Source of the DNA: an uncultured Pigmentiphaga sp.
GTDB lineage: Bacteria; Pseudomonadota; Gammaproteobacteria; Burkholderiales; Burkholderiaceae_B
DNA length: 64,000 nt
Direction: 5' to 3'
Assembly: GCA_937891425.1 (NCBI GenBank)
Contig: CALAGD010000064.1
Location: 1 to 64,000 of the forward strand
The translations under genes were made by a program, and so were the position numbers. This document shows positions 1 through 8,628 of this stretch, one piece after another (position 1 is the first letter of the stretch; the number at the start of each line of letters is the position of its first letter). Under the pieces are notes generated by a model that made no database searches, had not been told where the DNA came from, and was given only the letters and a program-made list of their open reading frames with translations.

Positions 1-1122
1 GATGGACTCGGTATCGCCATAGCGCTTGACGGCATCGATGACCTGGGCCAGGTTCTCGTCCCAGAGATCGGGGAACCGCCCCAGCAAGGCCATGCGTGCC
101 TCGATCATGCGCAGGACGAGCTGGGCACGCAGCAAATCGGCCTGCTCTGGCGCCACAAGCAGTGCTTCAGGCGTGTCAACACGACGTACCCGGACGAGGC
201 TCTCCAGTTCGGCAAGCGCGGCCCTACGCACCCGCGCCGACCAGTCGCGCACCGGTATCCACACCCGCTCCCACCACGTGGATGCAGCCGGCGCCGCCTC
301 ATTGGTCGTCGCCGCCTCGCCAGCGGGGATGGATGCGGTTGCTGCAGCACCTGCGCTGCTGAGGTTGTCCTGCCCCCCGTCGCCGGATGCTGCCTCGACC
401 AGGCCGTCAACCGACAACAACGGGAAGGTTTGCAACCCGCGAATGACGGTGTCGATCTGCGCGGACAACGCTGACAGATCGGTATAGGGCAAAGCTTGCA
501 GCCGACTGATGTCGCGCGCGATAGCCTGCTGCGCCGACAAGTACGCCGGACGGCCAGCACCCACCAGACGCGCTTCGGCCAGCTGCAGTGCGGCGATCGC
601 GCTGGGAATGCGTCCCGACAACTGCAGCTGTTCCGCCGCCAGCAACAGACTTTGCTCCACCTCCACCAGAATGGCTTCCTGGCGTGCGTTGGCCAGCTCT
701 CGATAGGCTTCCTCGAGGGCCCGCTGCTGCGCTTCCGTGGTCCGCGCCAGACGCTCGATACCGCTGACCCGCGCGGCGGCCGCCTGCACTTGTTCCATGG
801 CCTGCTGCGCCTGCGCCTGTGCGTCGTCGGCACGACGGGCAATGTCGTCGAGACGGCGCGCGGCTTCACGGCCGAAGGTGTCGAGGCGCTCCTGCTGCTG
901 ACGCAGGCTGGCCACCAAAGCGACGATCACGATGATCGCAATTACCAGCCCGGCAGCCAGCCAGCGGTTGAGAGCCGGGCGCCGGGTACCCGTTGCAGCC
1001 GCCACCGCAGTTTCGGGCTCTGTATCGTCGACGCGTCGTGCGTCGGCCTCGGACTGTGCGGCATGGTCCGATGCCACGCCTTCTTGCGCGACTTTGTTGG
1101 AATCGTTCTCGGATGCTGTCAT
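1..1122 (-). CDS. hemX: HemX-like membrane protein (uroporphyrinogen-III C-methyltransferase family), partial
   Basis: The frame starts at the ATG complementary to 1120-1122 and runs off the left edge with no stop, so the C-terminus is missing. An acidic, Ala-rich cytoplasmic start is followed by one membrane span (about residues 52-70, rich in I, V, A and L). Then comes a long Gln/Ala/Arg-rich coiled-coil segment and the helical HemX domain. The gene lies 9 nt after hemD in the same direction, the usual hemC-hemD-hemX order. HemX proteins are often labelled methyltransferases, but this one shows no SAM-binding fold; a role as a membrane partner of tetrapyrrole synthesis is inferred from context only. 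Confidence 0.85.
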   Translation of the reverse strand, partial: MTASENDSNKVAQEGVASDHAAQSEADARRVDDTEPETAVAAATGTRRPALNRWLAAGLVIAIIVIVALVASLRQQQERLDTFGREAARRLDDIARRADDAQAQAQQAMEQVQAAAARVSGIERLARTTEAQQRALEEAYRELANARQEAILVEVEQSLLLAAEQLQLSGRIPSAIAALQLAEARLVGAGRPAYLSAQQAIARDISRLQALPYTDLSALSAQIDTVIRGLQTFPLLSVDGLVEAASGDGGQDNLSSAGAAATASIPAGEAATTNEAAPAASTWWERVWIPVRDWSARVRRAALAELESLVRVRRVDTPEALLVAPEQADLLRAQLVLRMIEARMALLGRFPDLWDENLAQVIDAVKRYGDTESI

Positions 1123-1131
1123 GAGCGAATT

Positions 1132-1989
1132 TTAGTGGACGATTGCTGCAAGCACCGCGTCTTCTTGCGGCAGACATACTTGTATCACAACGGCTGCGGC
1201 CACTTCGGCCGCCGAAACCTGCGCGCGCTGGTCGCCGTCGAGCACGACCCGCGTGGCCAGACCGTTGCGAGTGGCAGCCACGGCGACGGCTTGCGCTACT
1301 CGCGGGTGCGTCACGACGATGCGGCAGCCATCCCAAGGAAGGCGCGCCCCGTCTGCCAGCGACGCAATCTGGCGCGCAACTGCCTCCACACCGTCGCCGC
1401 TGGCGAACACCCACACCAGCGGCGCGCTTCCCCGCTGCCAGCGACGCAGCTGCTCCAGCCGTTCCGCCGACCACGCGGCAGGTGAGCGGCGGTAGGCCGC
1501 ATGCAGGCTTACCTGCACACCGGCAGCGACGAAACGGTCGCGCAGCCAGTTGCGCCCTGTTCCTTCGGCCCCCTCACCCCCGCGGACGATCAGAACGGAC
1601 CGCAAAGCGGGAAGCATGGGCAGGAGTCGAGTCCATAGCGCCTCGGAATCGAAAGTCGTAGCGCTCTCGGGTGGGTGAACAACCTGCACCTCGCTGCCGA
1701 ATGCACGGCGTACCGCCTGCGCACTGACCGGTCCGACGGTGGCAGCCGGTATCTGCACGGGCCAGGGCAGCTTGCCAGCAGACTCCAGCTGCTGACGAAA
1801 AAAACGCACTGCGTTGCCGCTGACGAACACCACCAGGTCGTATGCCACCGGCTGAGGAACGGTGGATTCAGATGCAGGCGTCAACTCGAGGGCGGACCAC
1901 GCATGCACCTGCCACCCTTCATCGCACAGGCGCGCCATCAGAGATTCGGGTGGATTGACCTGGGTAAGAATCACGTGACCTGCAACCAT
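1132..1989 (-). CDS. hemD: Uroporphyrinogen-III synthase
   Basis: This 285-residue protein has the length and two-lobed alpha/beta pattern of HemD, which cyclises hydroxymethylbilane with inversion of ring D. Recognisable pieces are an N-terminal VILTQVNP-like strand, the central segment VLIVRGGEGAEGTGRNWLRD, and a C-terminal half with VWVFASGDGVEAVA. HemD sequences diverge strongly, so the call also rests on position between hemC and hemX. The ATG at 1989 was chosen because homology begins right there; the open frame runs on upstream through hemC in another frame. The gap to hemC is 115 nt and to hemX 9 nt, consistent with one heme operon. Confidence 0.88.
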   Translation of the reverse strand: MVAGHVILTQVNPPESLMARLCDEGWQVHAWSALELTPASESTVPQPVAYDLVVFVSGNAVRFFRQQLESAGKLPWPVQIPAATVGPVSAQAVRRAFGSEVQVVHPPESATTFDSEALWTRLLPMLPALRSVLIVRGGEGAEGTGRNWLRDRFVAAGVQVSLHAAYRRSPAAWSAERLEQLRRWQRGSAPLVWVFASGDGVEAVARQIASLADGARLPWDGCRIVVTHPRVAQAVAVAATRNGLATRVVLDGDQRAQVSAAEVAAAVVIQVCLPQEDAVLAAIVH

Positions 1990-2104
1990 CGGCGGACAAC
2001 GAAAGAAACGGATCTCGGATACTTGACGCAAGGGGCTGCACTGCCTGCCATGCGGACGGGCCGCACGGGCACTCGTGACCGGACCGGCCGCGGTGCGTGC
2101 ATGA

Positions 2105-3082
2105 TCACTCCCCGCCAGCAGCCAGGAGCTCGTCGGCCCCCTGTTCGCGTAGTTCGGCAGCCACCACGCGACCCAGCTCCTCAGCCTGGTCGGCCCTGCC
2201 CCGCCCCTCGGCACGCAGCACGCGCGACCCGTCGGCACTGGCCACCAGGGCCCGCAAGTACAGTTCTCCGGAGGACTCCAGCTCGGCATACGCGCCCAAC
2301 GGCACATGGCATGACCCGCCAAGCTCGCGCGAGACCGTACGTTCCGCCAGGGCACATACATGCGACGGCGCATGCCCGAGAGGCGCCAGCCAGGCCGAGA
2401 CATCATGGCGATCAGCGCGGATCTCCACGCCCAATGCGCCCTGGCCGGCAGCAGGCAGGCTTTCCTCGATCGAGAGCACCGACCGGATGCGGTCGCCCAT
2501 GCCCAGCCTGCGCAGACCGACCGCCGCCAGAATGATGGCATCGTATTCGCCGCGATCAAGCCGGGCCATGCGGGTGTCGAGGTTGCCCCGCAGGGGGCGC
2601 ACCTGAAGATGCGGATAGCGCTCGCGAATCTGCGCTTCACGGCGCAGGCTTGATGTACCCACGACCGCACCGACCGGCATGTCGGCCAGTGAGTGGTACC
2701 GGTTGGAAACGAAGGCGTCGCGGGGATCGTCCCGTTCCAGGACGCAGGTGAGATCGAAAGCAGCAGGCATGAGCACCGGGACATCTTTCAGCGAATGCAC
2801 GGCCAGGTCGGCCCTGCCGTCGGCCAGCGCTGTTTCCAGCTCCTTGACGAACAGGCCCTTGCCCCCCACTTTCGACAGCGTGCGATCAAGAATCCGGTCA
2901 CCGCGTGTGGTCATGCCCAACAGCTCGACTCGGCACCCAGGATACAACTGCTGCAACCGAACGCGCACGTGTTCAGCCTGCCAGAGGGCAAGGCGGCTTT
3001 CACGGGTGGCAATGACCAGGCGCGACGGCGCTGGGCACGCAACTGGCAGTCGGGTCGCGGCAGGGGCTTGGGAACTCGACAT
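2105..3082 (-). CDS. hemC: Hydroxymethylbilane synthase (porphobilinogen deaminase)
   Basis: The 325-residue protein shows hallmark HemC motifs in order: RLVIATRESRLALWQAEHV near the start, GGKGLFVKELE, the ADLAVHSLKDVP loop with the catalytic Asp, GTSSLRREAQI, and LRGNLDTRMARLD. The C-terminal ELGGSCHVPLGAYA carries the Cys that anchors the dipyrromethane cofactor. It polymerises four porphobilinogens in the cytoplasm. The ATG at 3082 gives a roughly 20-residue Pro/Ala-rich lead before the first conserved strand. It heads the minus-strand heme cluster, with hemD and hemX downstream, and is divergent from greA. Confidence 0.96.
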   Translation of the reverse strand: MSSSQAPAATRLPVACPAPSRLVIATRESRLALWQAEHVRVRLQQLYPGCRVELLGMTTRGDRILDRTLSKVGGKGLFVKELETALADGRADLAVHSLKDVPVLMPAAFDLTCVLERDDPRDAFVSNRYHSLADMPVGAVVGTSSLRREAQIRERYPHLQVRPLRGNLDTRMARLDRGEYDAIILAAVGLRRLGMGDRIRSVLSIEESLPAAGQGALGVEIRADRHDVSAWLAPLGHAPSHVCALAERTVSRELGGSCHVPLGAYAELESSGELYLRALVASADGSRVLRAEGRGRADQAEELGRVVAAELREQGADELLAAGGE

Positions 3083-3240
3083 ACGAATTTCGGAAACTTC
3101 GAACGGGATCAGGGTAAACCAGCGTACAGTGTGCCATACAATGCCTTGCCAAGGGCCGGGTACGGCAACAGGCTCTTCGGCAGCTTGCAAGTTCCGGGAA
3201 GATCGCCCACAATGACACCTGCCCGTCCAACGGGAAGCAG

Positions 3241-3275
3241 CCCCGGCCCGCTCATTCGAGCCGGGGTTTGTTTTT
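3241..3275 (+). terminator. Orphan intrinsic terminator in the greA leader region
   Basis: Arms CCCCGGC (3241-3247) and GCCGGGG (3260-3266) form a 7-bp GC stem with a 12-nt loop, followed by TTTGTTTTT (3267-3275). The T tract lies only on the plus strand. No plus-strand gene lies upstream, since hemC runs the other way. The hairpin either ends a short RNA started in the intergenic region or attenuates an upstream greA transcript. Confidence 0.7.
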
Positions 3276-3286
3276 GCCGCTACCGC

Positions 3287-3316
3287 TGGCAATACCACCC
3301 GCAGTATTCATATATT
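3287..3316 (+). promoter_or_regulatory. Candidate greA promoter
   Basis: TGGCAA at 3287-3292 and TATATT at 3311-3316 are 18 nt apart, just downstream of the orphan terminator, and the predicted transcript would have a leader of about 150 nt before greA. The -35 match is weak; the -10 is good. Confidence 0.3.
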
Positions 3317-3474
3317 GTCTGAATGATTCTCAGTCTGACGCACGACCCCCGGGGCCAAAGTGCCTGTCGCGGGCCTTGTGTCGGGCGTCAAGTCAATCCG
3401 GTCGAAACGTCATTGCGCCCGCTTGCGCGCGCAAGTTTGCGATTTTTAACGAACGAGTTGCAGGAAGTAGAAAT

Positions 3475-3951
3475 ATGGCTGCCACCCCACTGACAGTACG
3501 CGGAGCCGAACGTCTGAAACAGGAATTGCACCGGCTCAAGACCGTCGAGCGGCCTGCGGTAATCAATGCGATTGCCGAAGCACGTGCTCAAGGTGACCTG
3601 TCCGAAAACGCCGAGTACGATGCCGCCAAGGAACGGCAAGCCTTCATTGAGGGCCGCATCGCCGAAATCGAGAGCCAGCTCGCCAACGCACAGATCATCG
3701 ACCCCACCGAGCTGAACGCCGACGGACGCATCGTATTTGGCGCCACGGTAGAACTCGAAGACCTGCAAACCGGTGAAACGGTCACTTACCAGGTCGTTGG
3801 AGACTGGGAGGCCGATATCCGCTCCAACCTGATCTCCATTTCCAGTCCCATCGCCCGTGCCCTGATCGGCAAATCGGAAGGCGACGTGGCAGAAGTGCAG
3901 GCTCCATCAGGTGTGCGCGAATACGCCATCCTCAGCGTCAAATACATCTGA
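3475..3951 (+). CDS. greA: Transcription elongation factor GreA
   Basis: This 158-residue protein matches the family length. The N-terminal coiled-coil finger carries the tip motif with the two acidic residues (GDLSENAEYDAAKERQ), which enters the RNA polymerase secondary channel and stimulates cleavage of backtracked RNA. The C-terminal FKBP-like domain ends in ISSPIARALIGKSEGD and a terminal YAILSVKYI strand. The ATG at 3475 follows GAAGTAG and matches the usual start. An upstream in-frame extension is open but not conserved. carB, often found before greA in this order, is absent here. Confidence 0.97.
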   Translation: MAATPLTVRGAERLKQELHRLKTVERPAVINAIAEARAQGDLSENAEYDAAKERQAFIEGRIAEIESQLANAQIIDPTELNADGRIVFGATVELEDLQTGETVTYQVVGDWEADIRSNLISISSPIARALIGKSEGDVAEVQAPSGVREYAILSVKYI

Positions 3952-4156
3952 CACATCCTATGCGGCCGCCTCACCGGTCCGCGCCTCGCGCAGGTGCGCC
4001 AGGCAGACCTGGACGGTCGCAGCCCCCATGCCAGGACCCCGTTCTGCCCCGCATGCAATCGGCGCTCCGCTTCAGTAACACTCCCCTGGAACAAATCTCG
4101 CCATGGGCCTCTCGGTGCCGTGTCTGCCGCATCGGCAGGGCCCCATCATCCTGGCC

Positions 4157-4795
4157 TTACCTGCTGCGCCCCACGCCACGCCGCGTGCGCGCCTTCGCCA
4201 TGGGTGCGCGAACGCCCGCGCGGAGGCTGAGGGCACTGCGCACGGTGCGCGCGCGCCGCACCGCCGTACCGGTTTCTACGGCACCGCGAGCCTGGCGCCC
4301 TGCCCCTGCCACGGCCCGCCGCTCGCGCGCTGCGGTTCCCGTGCTACCGGTACGCGGAACACGTTCGCCTGAACGCTTGGGACGCTGCGCCGCCCCTCCA
4401 ACTTTGGTTGCTGCAAGCTTCTTCGGGATGTAAGGCTCGTCCGCCTTGCGCGGCTGGATGCCCAGCGTACTGACCGGGTCGCGCGGCACACGGCGAAATG
4501 CCTGCCCCTGCGGATCGTCACGCCGCGGACGGTATACGATCAGGATCTTGCCCAGGTGATGCACGGGCGCACAGTCCAGCGTATCGCACAGGCGCTCCAG
4601 CATGGCCTCGCGCTCGTCACGTTCGTGGCCGGCCACGCGGATCTTGATGAGACCGTGAGCCTTCAGGGCACGATCGATTTCGGCCAGCACGGCATCAGAC
4701 AGGCCCTTGTCGCCAACCAGGACGACCGGCTTCAGGGGATGGGCGGCAGCACGAAGCTCGCTGCGAAATTGGGGCTCGAGTTCTAGTTTGGGCAT
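4157..4795 (-). CDS. yhbY: YhbY-family (CRM domain) RNA-binding protein with long basic tail
   Basis: The first 95 or so residues form a CRM domain: LRAAAHPLKPVVLVGDKGLS with the GxxG-type loop, then an HGLIKIRVAGHERDEREAM strand-helix unit and GKILIVYRPR. YhbY binds pre-50S ribosomal particles. About 115 further residues are Arg/Ala/Pro-rich and low in complexity, making this copy about twice the length of the E. coli protein. It is divergent from rlmE, another 23S rRNA factor, with 148 nt between their starts. The function of the tail is unknown. Confidence 0.88.
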   Translation of the reverse strand: MPKLELEPQFRSELRAAAHPLKPVVLVGDKGLSDAVLAEIDRALKAHGLIKIRVAGHERDEREAMLERLCDTLDCAPVHHLGKILIVYRPRRDDPQGQAFRRVPRDPVSTLGIQPRKADEPYIPKKLAATKVGGAAQRPKRSGERVPRTGSTGTAARERRAVAGAGRQARGAVETGTAVRRARTVRSALSLRAGVRAPMAKARTRRGVGRSR

Positions 4796-4943
4796 GACTT
4801 TGAGTGTAAGGGTAAGACTTCAGCTTAAATATTGTCCGGGAGAGTCGCATCTGGCGGCGCGCGCCCGCGGCAACAGAATGGAATTTCTGAAACAATTGCA
4901 CTCGTGCACTTGTCGATAATCTCACAACCGCAGATCTGACGCT

Positions 4944-5603
4944 TTGGCCAAGAACCGTTTTTCCAAGCAGTGGATGCGTCGACATCTCGACGATCCCTAC
5001 GTGAAGCTTGCACAGCAGAAGGGCTATCGGGCCCGGGCGGCTTTCAAACTCATCGAGCTGCTGGATGCCGAGAACCTGATGAAACCGGGCGACATCATAG
5101 TCGACCTGGGCGCAGCACCCGGAAGCTGGTCGCAGGTGGCGCGCGAACGGCTGCTCGGGCCCGACGGCACCTTGCAGGGCCGGATCATCGCGCTCGATAT
5201 CCTGCCCATGGAGCCGATTCCGGGCGTGGATTTCCTGCAAGGCGACTTTCGCGAAGACACCACCCTGGCGGCACTGCAGCAGGCGCTGGGTGGGCAGCAG
5301 GTCGACCTTGTCATTTCCGACATGGCCCCCAACCTGTCAGGCATCCGGGTGGCCGATGCCGCGCGCATGCAACATGTATGCGAGCTGGCACTGGAGTTTG
5401 CAGTCAACCATCTTAAACCGAATGGTGCACTCATCGTTAAGGCTTTTCACGGCAGCGGGTTTTCCCAGACTGTCCAGGCCTTCAAGTCTACGTTCAAGCG
5501 CGTGGTGGAGCGCAAACCGAAAGCGTCGCGCAGCGAGTCTGCCGAAACTTTCATTGTCGGGCGCGGTCTCAAGGTCACCAAAGAACCTGCCCTCTCTCAC
5601 TAG
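4944..5603 (+). CDS. rlmE: 23S rRNA (uridine2552-2'-O)-methyltransferase RlmE (FtsJ)
   Basis: The 219-residue protein is a complete RlmE/FtsJ. The SAM-binding motif is VDLGAAPGSWSQVA, and the K-D-K-E catalytic tetrad is represented by an N-terminal Lys, DMAPNLSG, VKAFHG and the C-terminal ESAETFIVG. It methylates U2552 in the A-loop of 50S subunits. The start is TTG at 4944, because homology (AKNRFSKQWMRRH) begins at the next codon and no ATG fits. ftsH follows 144 nt later in the same direction, the usual heat-shock pair. Confidence 0.96.
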   Translation: MAKNRFSKQWMRRHLDDPYVKLAQQKGYRARAAFKLIELLDAENLMKPGDIIVDLGAAPGSWSQVARERLLGPDGTLQGRIIALDILPMEPIPGVDFLQGDFREDTTLAALQQALGGQQVDLVISDMAPNLSGIRVADAARMQHVCELALEFAVNHLKPNGALIVKAFHGSGFSQTVQAFKSTFKRVVERKPKASRSESAETFIVGRGLKVTKEPALSH

Positions 5604-5747
5604 GGGTAAAATCAGCTCATGCCTGCTGCCAGCGCAGAGCGCGCCCGCAGGTACGGCAATTGCCGGGTGTTGCCCGCCCCCAGCGACCACCGCTGCCCGT
5701 AGTCCGGGTCGTGTGTATCCGACTCTTTATCAAGCAGGAGATCTAGC

Positions 5748-7637
5748 TTGAACAACAATACGTTCTCGAAAGTGGCGGTGTGGATGGTCATCGCGCTGGT
5801 GCTGTTCACGGTCTTCAAGCAGTTCGAAGGCCACGGGCAGTCGTCCAGCACGGTGTCGTACACACAGTTCATGAAGGACGCCGAAGAAGGCCGAATTCGC
5901 AGCGTCGACGTCCAGGGAGATGTTCTGTACGTCACGCCCAACACCGGACAGCCCTACACCCTCACCTCCCCGGGCGATCTCTGGATGGTCAGCGACCTGA
6001 TGAAGTACGGTGTCCAGGTCTCGGGCAAGGCGCGCGACGAGCCATCGCTGCTCATGAGCATCTTCGTCTCGTGGTTCCCGATGCTGCTGCTCATCGGCGT
6101 GTGGATATTCTTCATGCGTCAGATGCAAGGGGGCGGTCGTGGTGGTGCGTTCAACTTCGGCAAGTCCAAGGCGCGCCTGCTCGACGAGTCCAACAATGTC
6201 ACCACGTTTGCCGATGTCGCCGGTTGCGACGAGGCCAAGGAAGACGTCCAGGAACTGGTCGACTTTCTGCGTGATCCCAGCCGCTTCCAGAAACTTGGCG
6301 GTCGCATACCGCGTGGGGTTCTCATGGTCGGCCCCCCCGGAACCGGAAAGACCCTGCTCGCGCGTGCGATTGCGGGCGAGGCCAAGGTCCCCTTCTTCAG
6401 CATTTCGGGCTCCGACTTCGTCGAGATGTTCGTGGGCGTAGGTGCCTCGCGCGTGCGCGACATGTTCGAAACCGCGAAGAAGCATGCACCGTGCATCCTG
6501 TTCATCGATGAAATCGATGCCGTGGGACGCCAGCGCGGAGCCGGCCTGGGTGGAGGTAACGACGAGCGCGAACAGACGCTCAACCAGATGCTCGTGGAGA
6601 TGGACGGGTTCGAGGCCAACCAGGGCGTTATCGTCATTGCGGCTACCAACCGTCCTGACGTACTCGACCCCGCCTTGCTGCGTCCCGGCCGTTTCGACCG
6701 CCAGGTCGTGGTCAACCTGCCGGATGTCCGCGGCCGTGCGCAGATCCTCAAGGTGCACATGCGCAAAGTGCCGCTGGCGCCCAACGTCGACGTCAACGTG
6801 CTTGCGCGCGGCACTCCGGGCTTCTCCGGTGCCGACCTCGCCAACCTCGTGAACGAGGCAGCGCTGTTCGCTGCGCGTCGTAACGGACGCATGGTCGAAA
6901 TGGCCGACTTCGAGAAGGCCAAGGACAAGATCCTCATGGGTGCCGAGCGCCGCTCGCTGGTTATGCCCGAGGAAGAACGCCGCAATACGGCCTACCACGA
7001 GTCTGGCCATGCCGTCGTGGCGAAGATGCTGCCCAAGACCGACCCGGTACACAAGGTCACCATCATTCCGCGCGGACGCGCTCTCGGTGTCACCATGCAG
7101 CTGCCTGAAGGCGACCGCTACAGCATGGACAAGGAGCGGCTGCTCAATACCATCGCAGTGCTCTTCGGCGGCCGGATCGCCGAGGAGATCTTCATGAACC
7201 AGATGACCACGGGTGCATCGAACGACTTCGAACGCGCCACGGCCATCGCGCGCGACATCGTGATGCGCTACGGAATGACCGAATCGCTCGGGCCCATGGT
7301 GTACGCCGAGAATGAAGGCGAGGTATTTCTCGGACGCAGCGTCACGAAAACCACGCACGTCTCGGAAGCCACCATGCAGAAGGTCGACGCAGAAGTGCGC
7401 CGCATCATCGACGAACAGTATGCCGTGGCACGCCGCATCCTCGAGGAAAACCGCGAGAAGGTCGAGCGCATGGCCCGCGCCCTGCTCGAGTGGGAAACCA
7501 TCGATGCCGAACAGATAGACGACATCATGGCCGGGCGCGAACCGCGCCCGCCCAGCCCGCCCAGCGACTCGGGCAATTCACCGGAAGCCACGCCCGGATC
7601 GGGTCTGGCCCCCGACAACGCGGCCGCTCCAGCCTGA
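5748..7637 (+). CDS. ftsH: ATP-dependent zinc metalloprotease FtsH
   Basis: The 629-residue membrane protease has a first span at about residues 10-25, a periplasmic domain, and a second span near 100-120 (WFPMLLLIGVWIFFMRQMQ). The AAA module follows with Walker A GPPGTGKT, Walker B ILFIDEIDAVG and the second region of homology around NRPDVLDPALLRPGRFDRQ. The zinc site is HESGH. It degrades misfolded membrane proteins and short-lived regulators. The start is TTG at 5748, preceded by GCAGGAG. The tail is Pro/Ser-rich. A perfect 12-bp hairpin lies between ftsH and folP. Confidence 0.97.
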   Translation: MNNNTFSKVAVWMVIALVLFTVFKQFEGHGQSSSTVSYTQFMKDAEEGRIRSVDVQGDVLYVTPNTGQPYTLTSPGDLWMVSDLMKYGVQVSGKARDEPSLLMSIFVSWFPMLLLIGVWIFFMRQMQGGGRGGAFNFGKSKARLLDESNNVTTFADVAGCDEAKEDVQELVDFLRDPSRFQKLGGRIPRGVLMVGPPGTGKTLLARAIAGEAKVPFFSISGSDFVEMFVGVGASRVRDMFETAKKHAPCILFIDEIDAVGRQRGAGLGGGNDEREQTLNQMLVEMDGFEANQGVIVIAATNRPDVLDPALLRPGRFDRQVVVNLPDVRGRAQILKVHMRKVPLAPNVDVNVLARGTPGFSGADLANLVNEAALFAARRNGRMVEMADFEKAKDKILMGAERRSLVMPEEERRNTAYHESGHAVVAKMLPKTDPVHKVTIIPRGRALGVTMQLPEGDRYSMDKERLLNTIAVLFGGRIAEEIFMNQMTTGASNDFERATAIARDIVMRYGMTESLGPMVYAENEGEVFLGRSVTKTTHVSEATMQKVDAEVRRIIDEQYAVARRILEENREKVERMARALLEWETIDAEQIDDIMAGREPRPPSPPSDSGNSPEATPGSGLAPDNAAAPA

Positions 7638-7698
7638 GTTTTCTCCCTCTCTGCAACCTGACCGAAAGTTCCGCACATGGGACTTCCGGTGCAGTTTC

Positions 7699-7734
7699 GC
7701 ACAAGCCGCGGTCTGTTGCGATCGCGGCTTGTGC
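7699..7734 (+). terminator. Perfect 12-bp hairpin between ftsH and folP
   Basis: GCACAAGCCGCG (7699-7710) and CGCGGCTTGTGC (7723-7734) are perfect inverted repeats with a 12-nt loop. Only three T residues follow, so this is at best a weak terminator or an mRNA-stabilising/attenuating stem separating ftsH from the folP-glmM genes. Confidence 0.5.
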
Positions 7735-7775
7735 TTTGCAGGCAACGATTCCCCTCTCCTCCATTTCCTGCGCAC

Positions 7776-8618
7776 ATGTCCTCGCCCCGTCGATACCTTT
7801 GTGGACGATTCGAACTTCCGCTTGAAAAGCCCCTGGTCATGGGCATTGTCAACGTCACGCCCGATTCATTCTCCGACGGGGGCCGCCATGCAACCACCGA
7901 TGCCGCAATTGCCCATGCACGCCGGCTCGTGCAGGAAGGCGCCGACATTCTCGACATCGGAGGAGAATCCACCCGCCCGGGTGCTCCAGCCGTGTCCGTC
8001 GAAGACGAGTGTGCCCGTGTCCTGCCCGTAATCGAGGGCTTGCGCGAGCTGGACGTACCGATTTCAATAGACACGCAGAAGCCCGAAGTCATGCGGGCAG
8101 CGCTGGATGCCGGCGCCGACATCCTGAACGACATCAACGGTTTTCGTACTGATGCTGCCCTGCAGGCTGCGGCCTCGCACCCCACCTGTGGCGTGATAAC
8201 CATGCACATGCAAGGCACGCCGCAGACCATGCAACAGGCCCCGGTGTATGCGGATGTGGTACGCGAGGTCAAGGAATTCCTGCTCGCCAGCGCGACCACT
8301 CTCGAACGCGCCGGCGTGACCCGTGAACGCATCATGCTCGACCCAGGCTTCGGGTTCGGCAAGACCGTCGAACATAACTACACCCTGATGGCCAGGCTGT
8401 CAGCGTTCACGTCGCTGGATCTGCCCGTTCTTGTCGGTGTTTCGCGCAAATCCATGCTGGGCGCCGTCACGGGCAAGCCGGTGCACGACCGTCTGGCCGC
8501 CAGTATTGCTGCAGCAATGTGGGCTGCGGCGCACGGTGCTGCCGTGCTGCGCGTCCACGATGTCGCCGCCACGGTCGATGCGCTTGCAATATGGCACACA
8601 GTCGAATCATTCAGCTAA
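7776..8618 (+). CDS. folP: Dihydropteroate synthase
   Basis: This 280-residue TIM-barrel protein shows both DHPS signatures: VMGIVNVTPDSFSDGG near residue 20 and DILDIGGESTRPGA. Later come SIDTQKPEVM, NDINGF, the MLDPGFGFGKT pterin-binding strand and GVSRKSMLG. It condenses p-aminobenzoate with the pterin diphosphate and is the sulfonamide target. The ATG at 7776 was chosen; an in-frame start about 100 nt upstream would add an unconserved Arg-rich extension and overlap the hairpin. glmM follows after 10 nt, the conserved ftsH-folP-glmM order. Confidence 0.96.
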   Translation: MSSPRRYLCGRFELPLEKPLVMGIVNVTPDSFSDGGRHATTDAAIAHARRLVQEGADILDIGGESTRPGAPAVSVEDECARVLPVIEGLRELDVPISIDTQKPEVMRAALDAGADILNDINGFRTDAALQAAASHPTCGVITMHMQGTPQTMQQAPVYADVVREVKEFLLASATTLERAGVTRERIMLDPGFGFGKTVEHNYTLMARLSAFTSLDLPVLVGVSRKSMLGAVTGKPVHDRLAASIAAAMWAAAHGAAVLRVHDVAATVDALAIWHTVESFS

Positions 8619-8628
8619 GAACACTGCC

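Larger units (their letters stand above)
3083..3474. other. 392-bp intergenic region between divergent hemC and greA
   Basis: No protein gene is supported here. The stretch must hold the hemC promoter on the minus strand and the greA promoter(s) on the plus strand. It contains a plus-strand intrinsic terminator with no gene before it and an AT-rich patch near 3300-3320, both listed separately. Confidence 0.7.

Noticed and set aside
3952..4156. Possible remnant of a small gene between greA and yhbY; two short stretches on the minus strand have coding-like codon use but in different frames.
   Set aside because: No start, no continuous frame and no recognised family; too short to call even a pseudogene.
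5730..7358. A 542-codon open frame on the minus strand opposite ftsH.
   Set aside because: It mirrors the codon pattern of ftsH, resembles no protein family, and is a normal side effect of GC-rich coding DNA.
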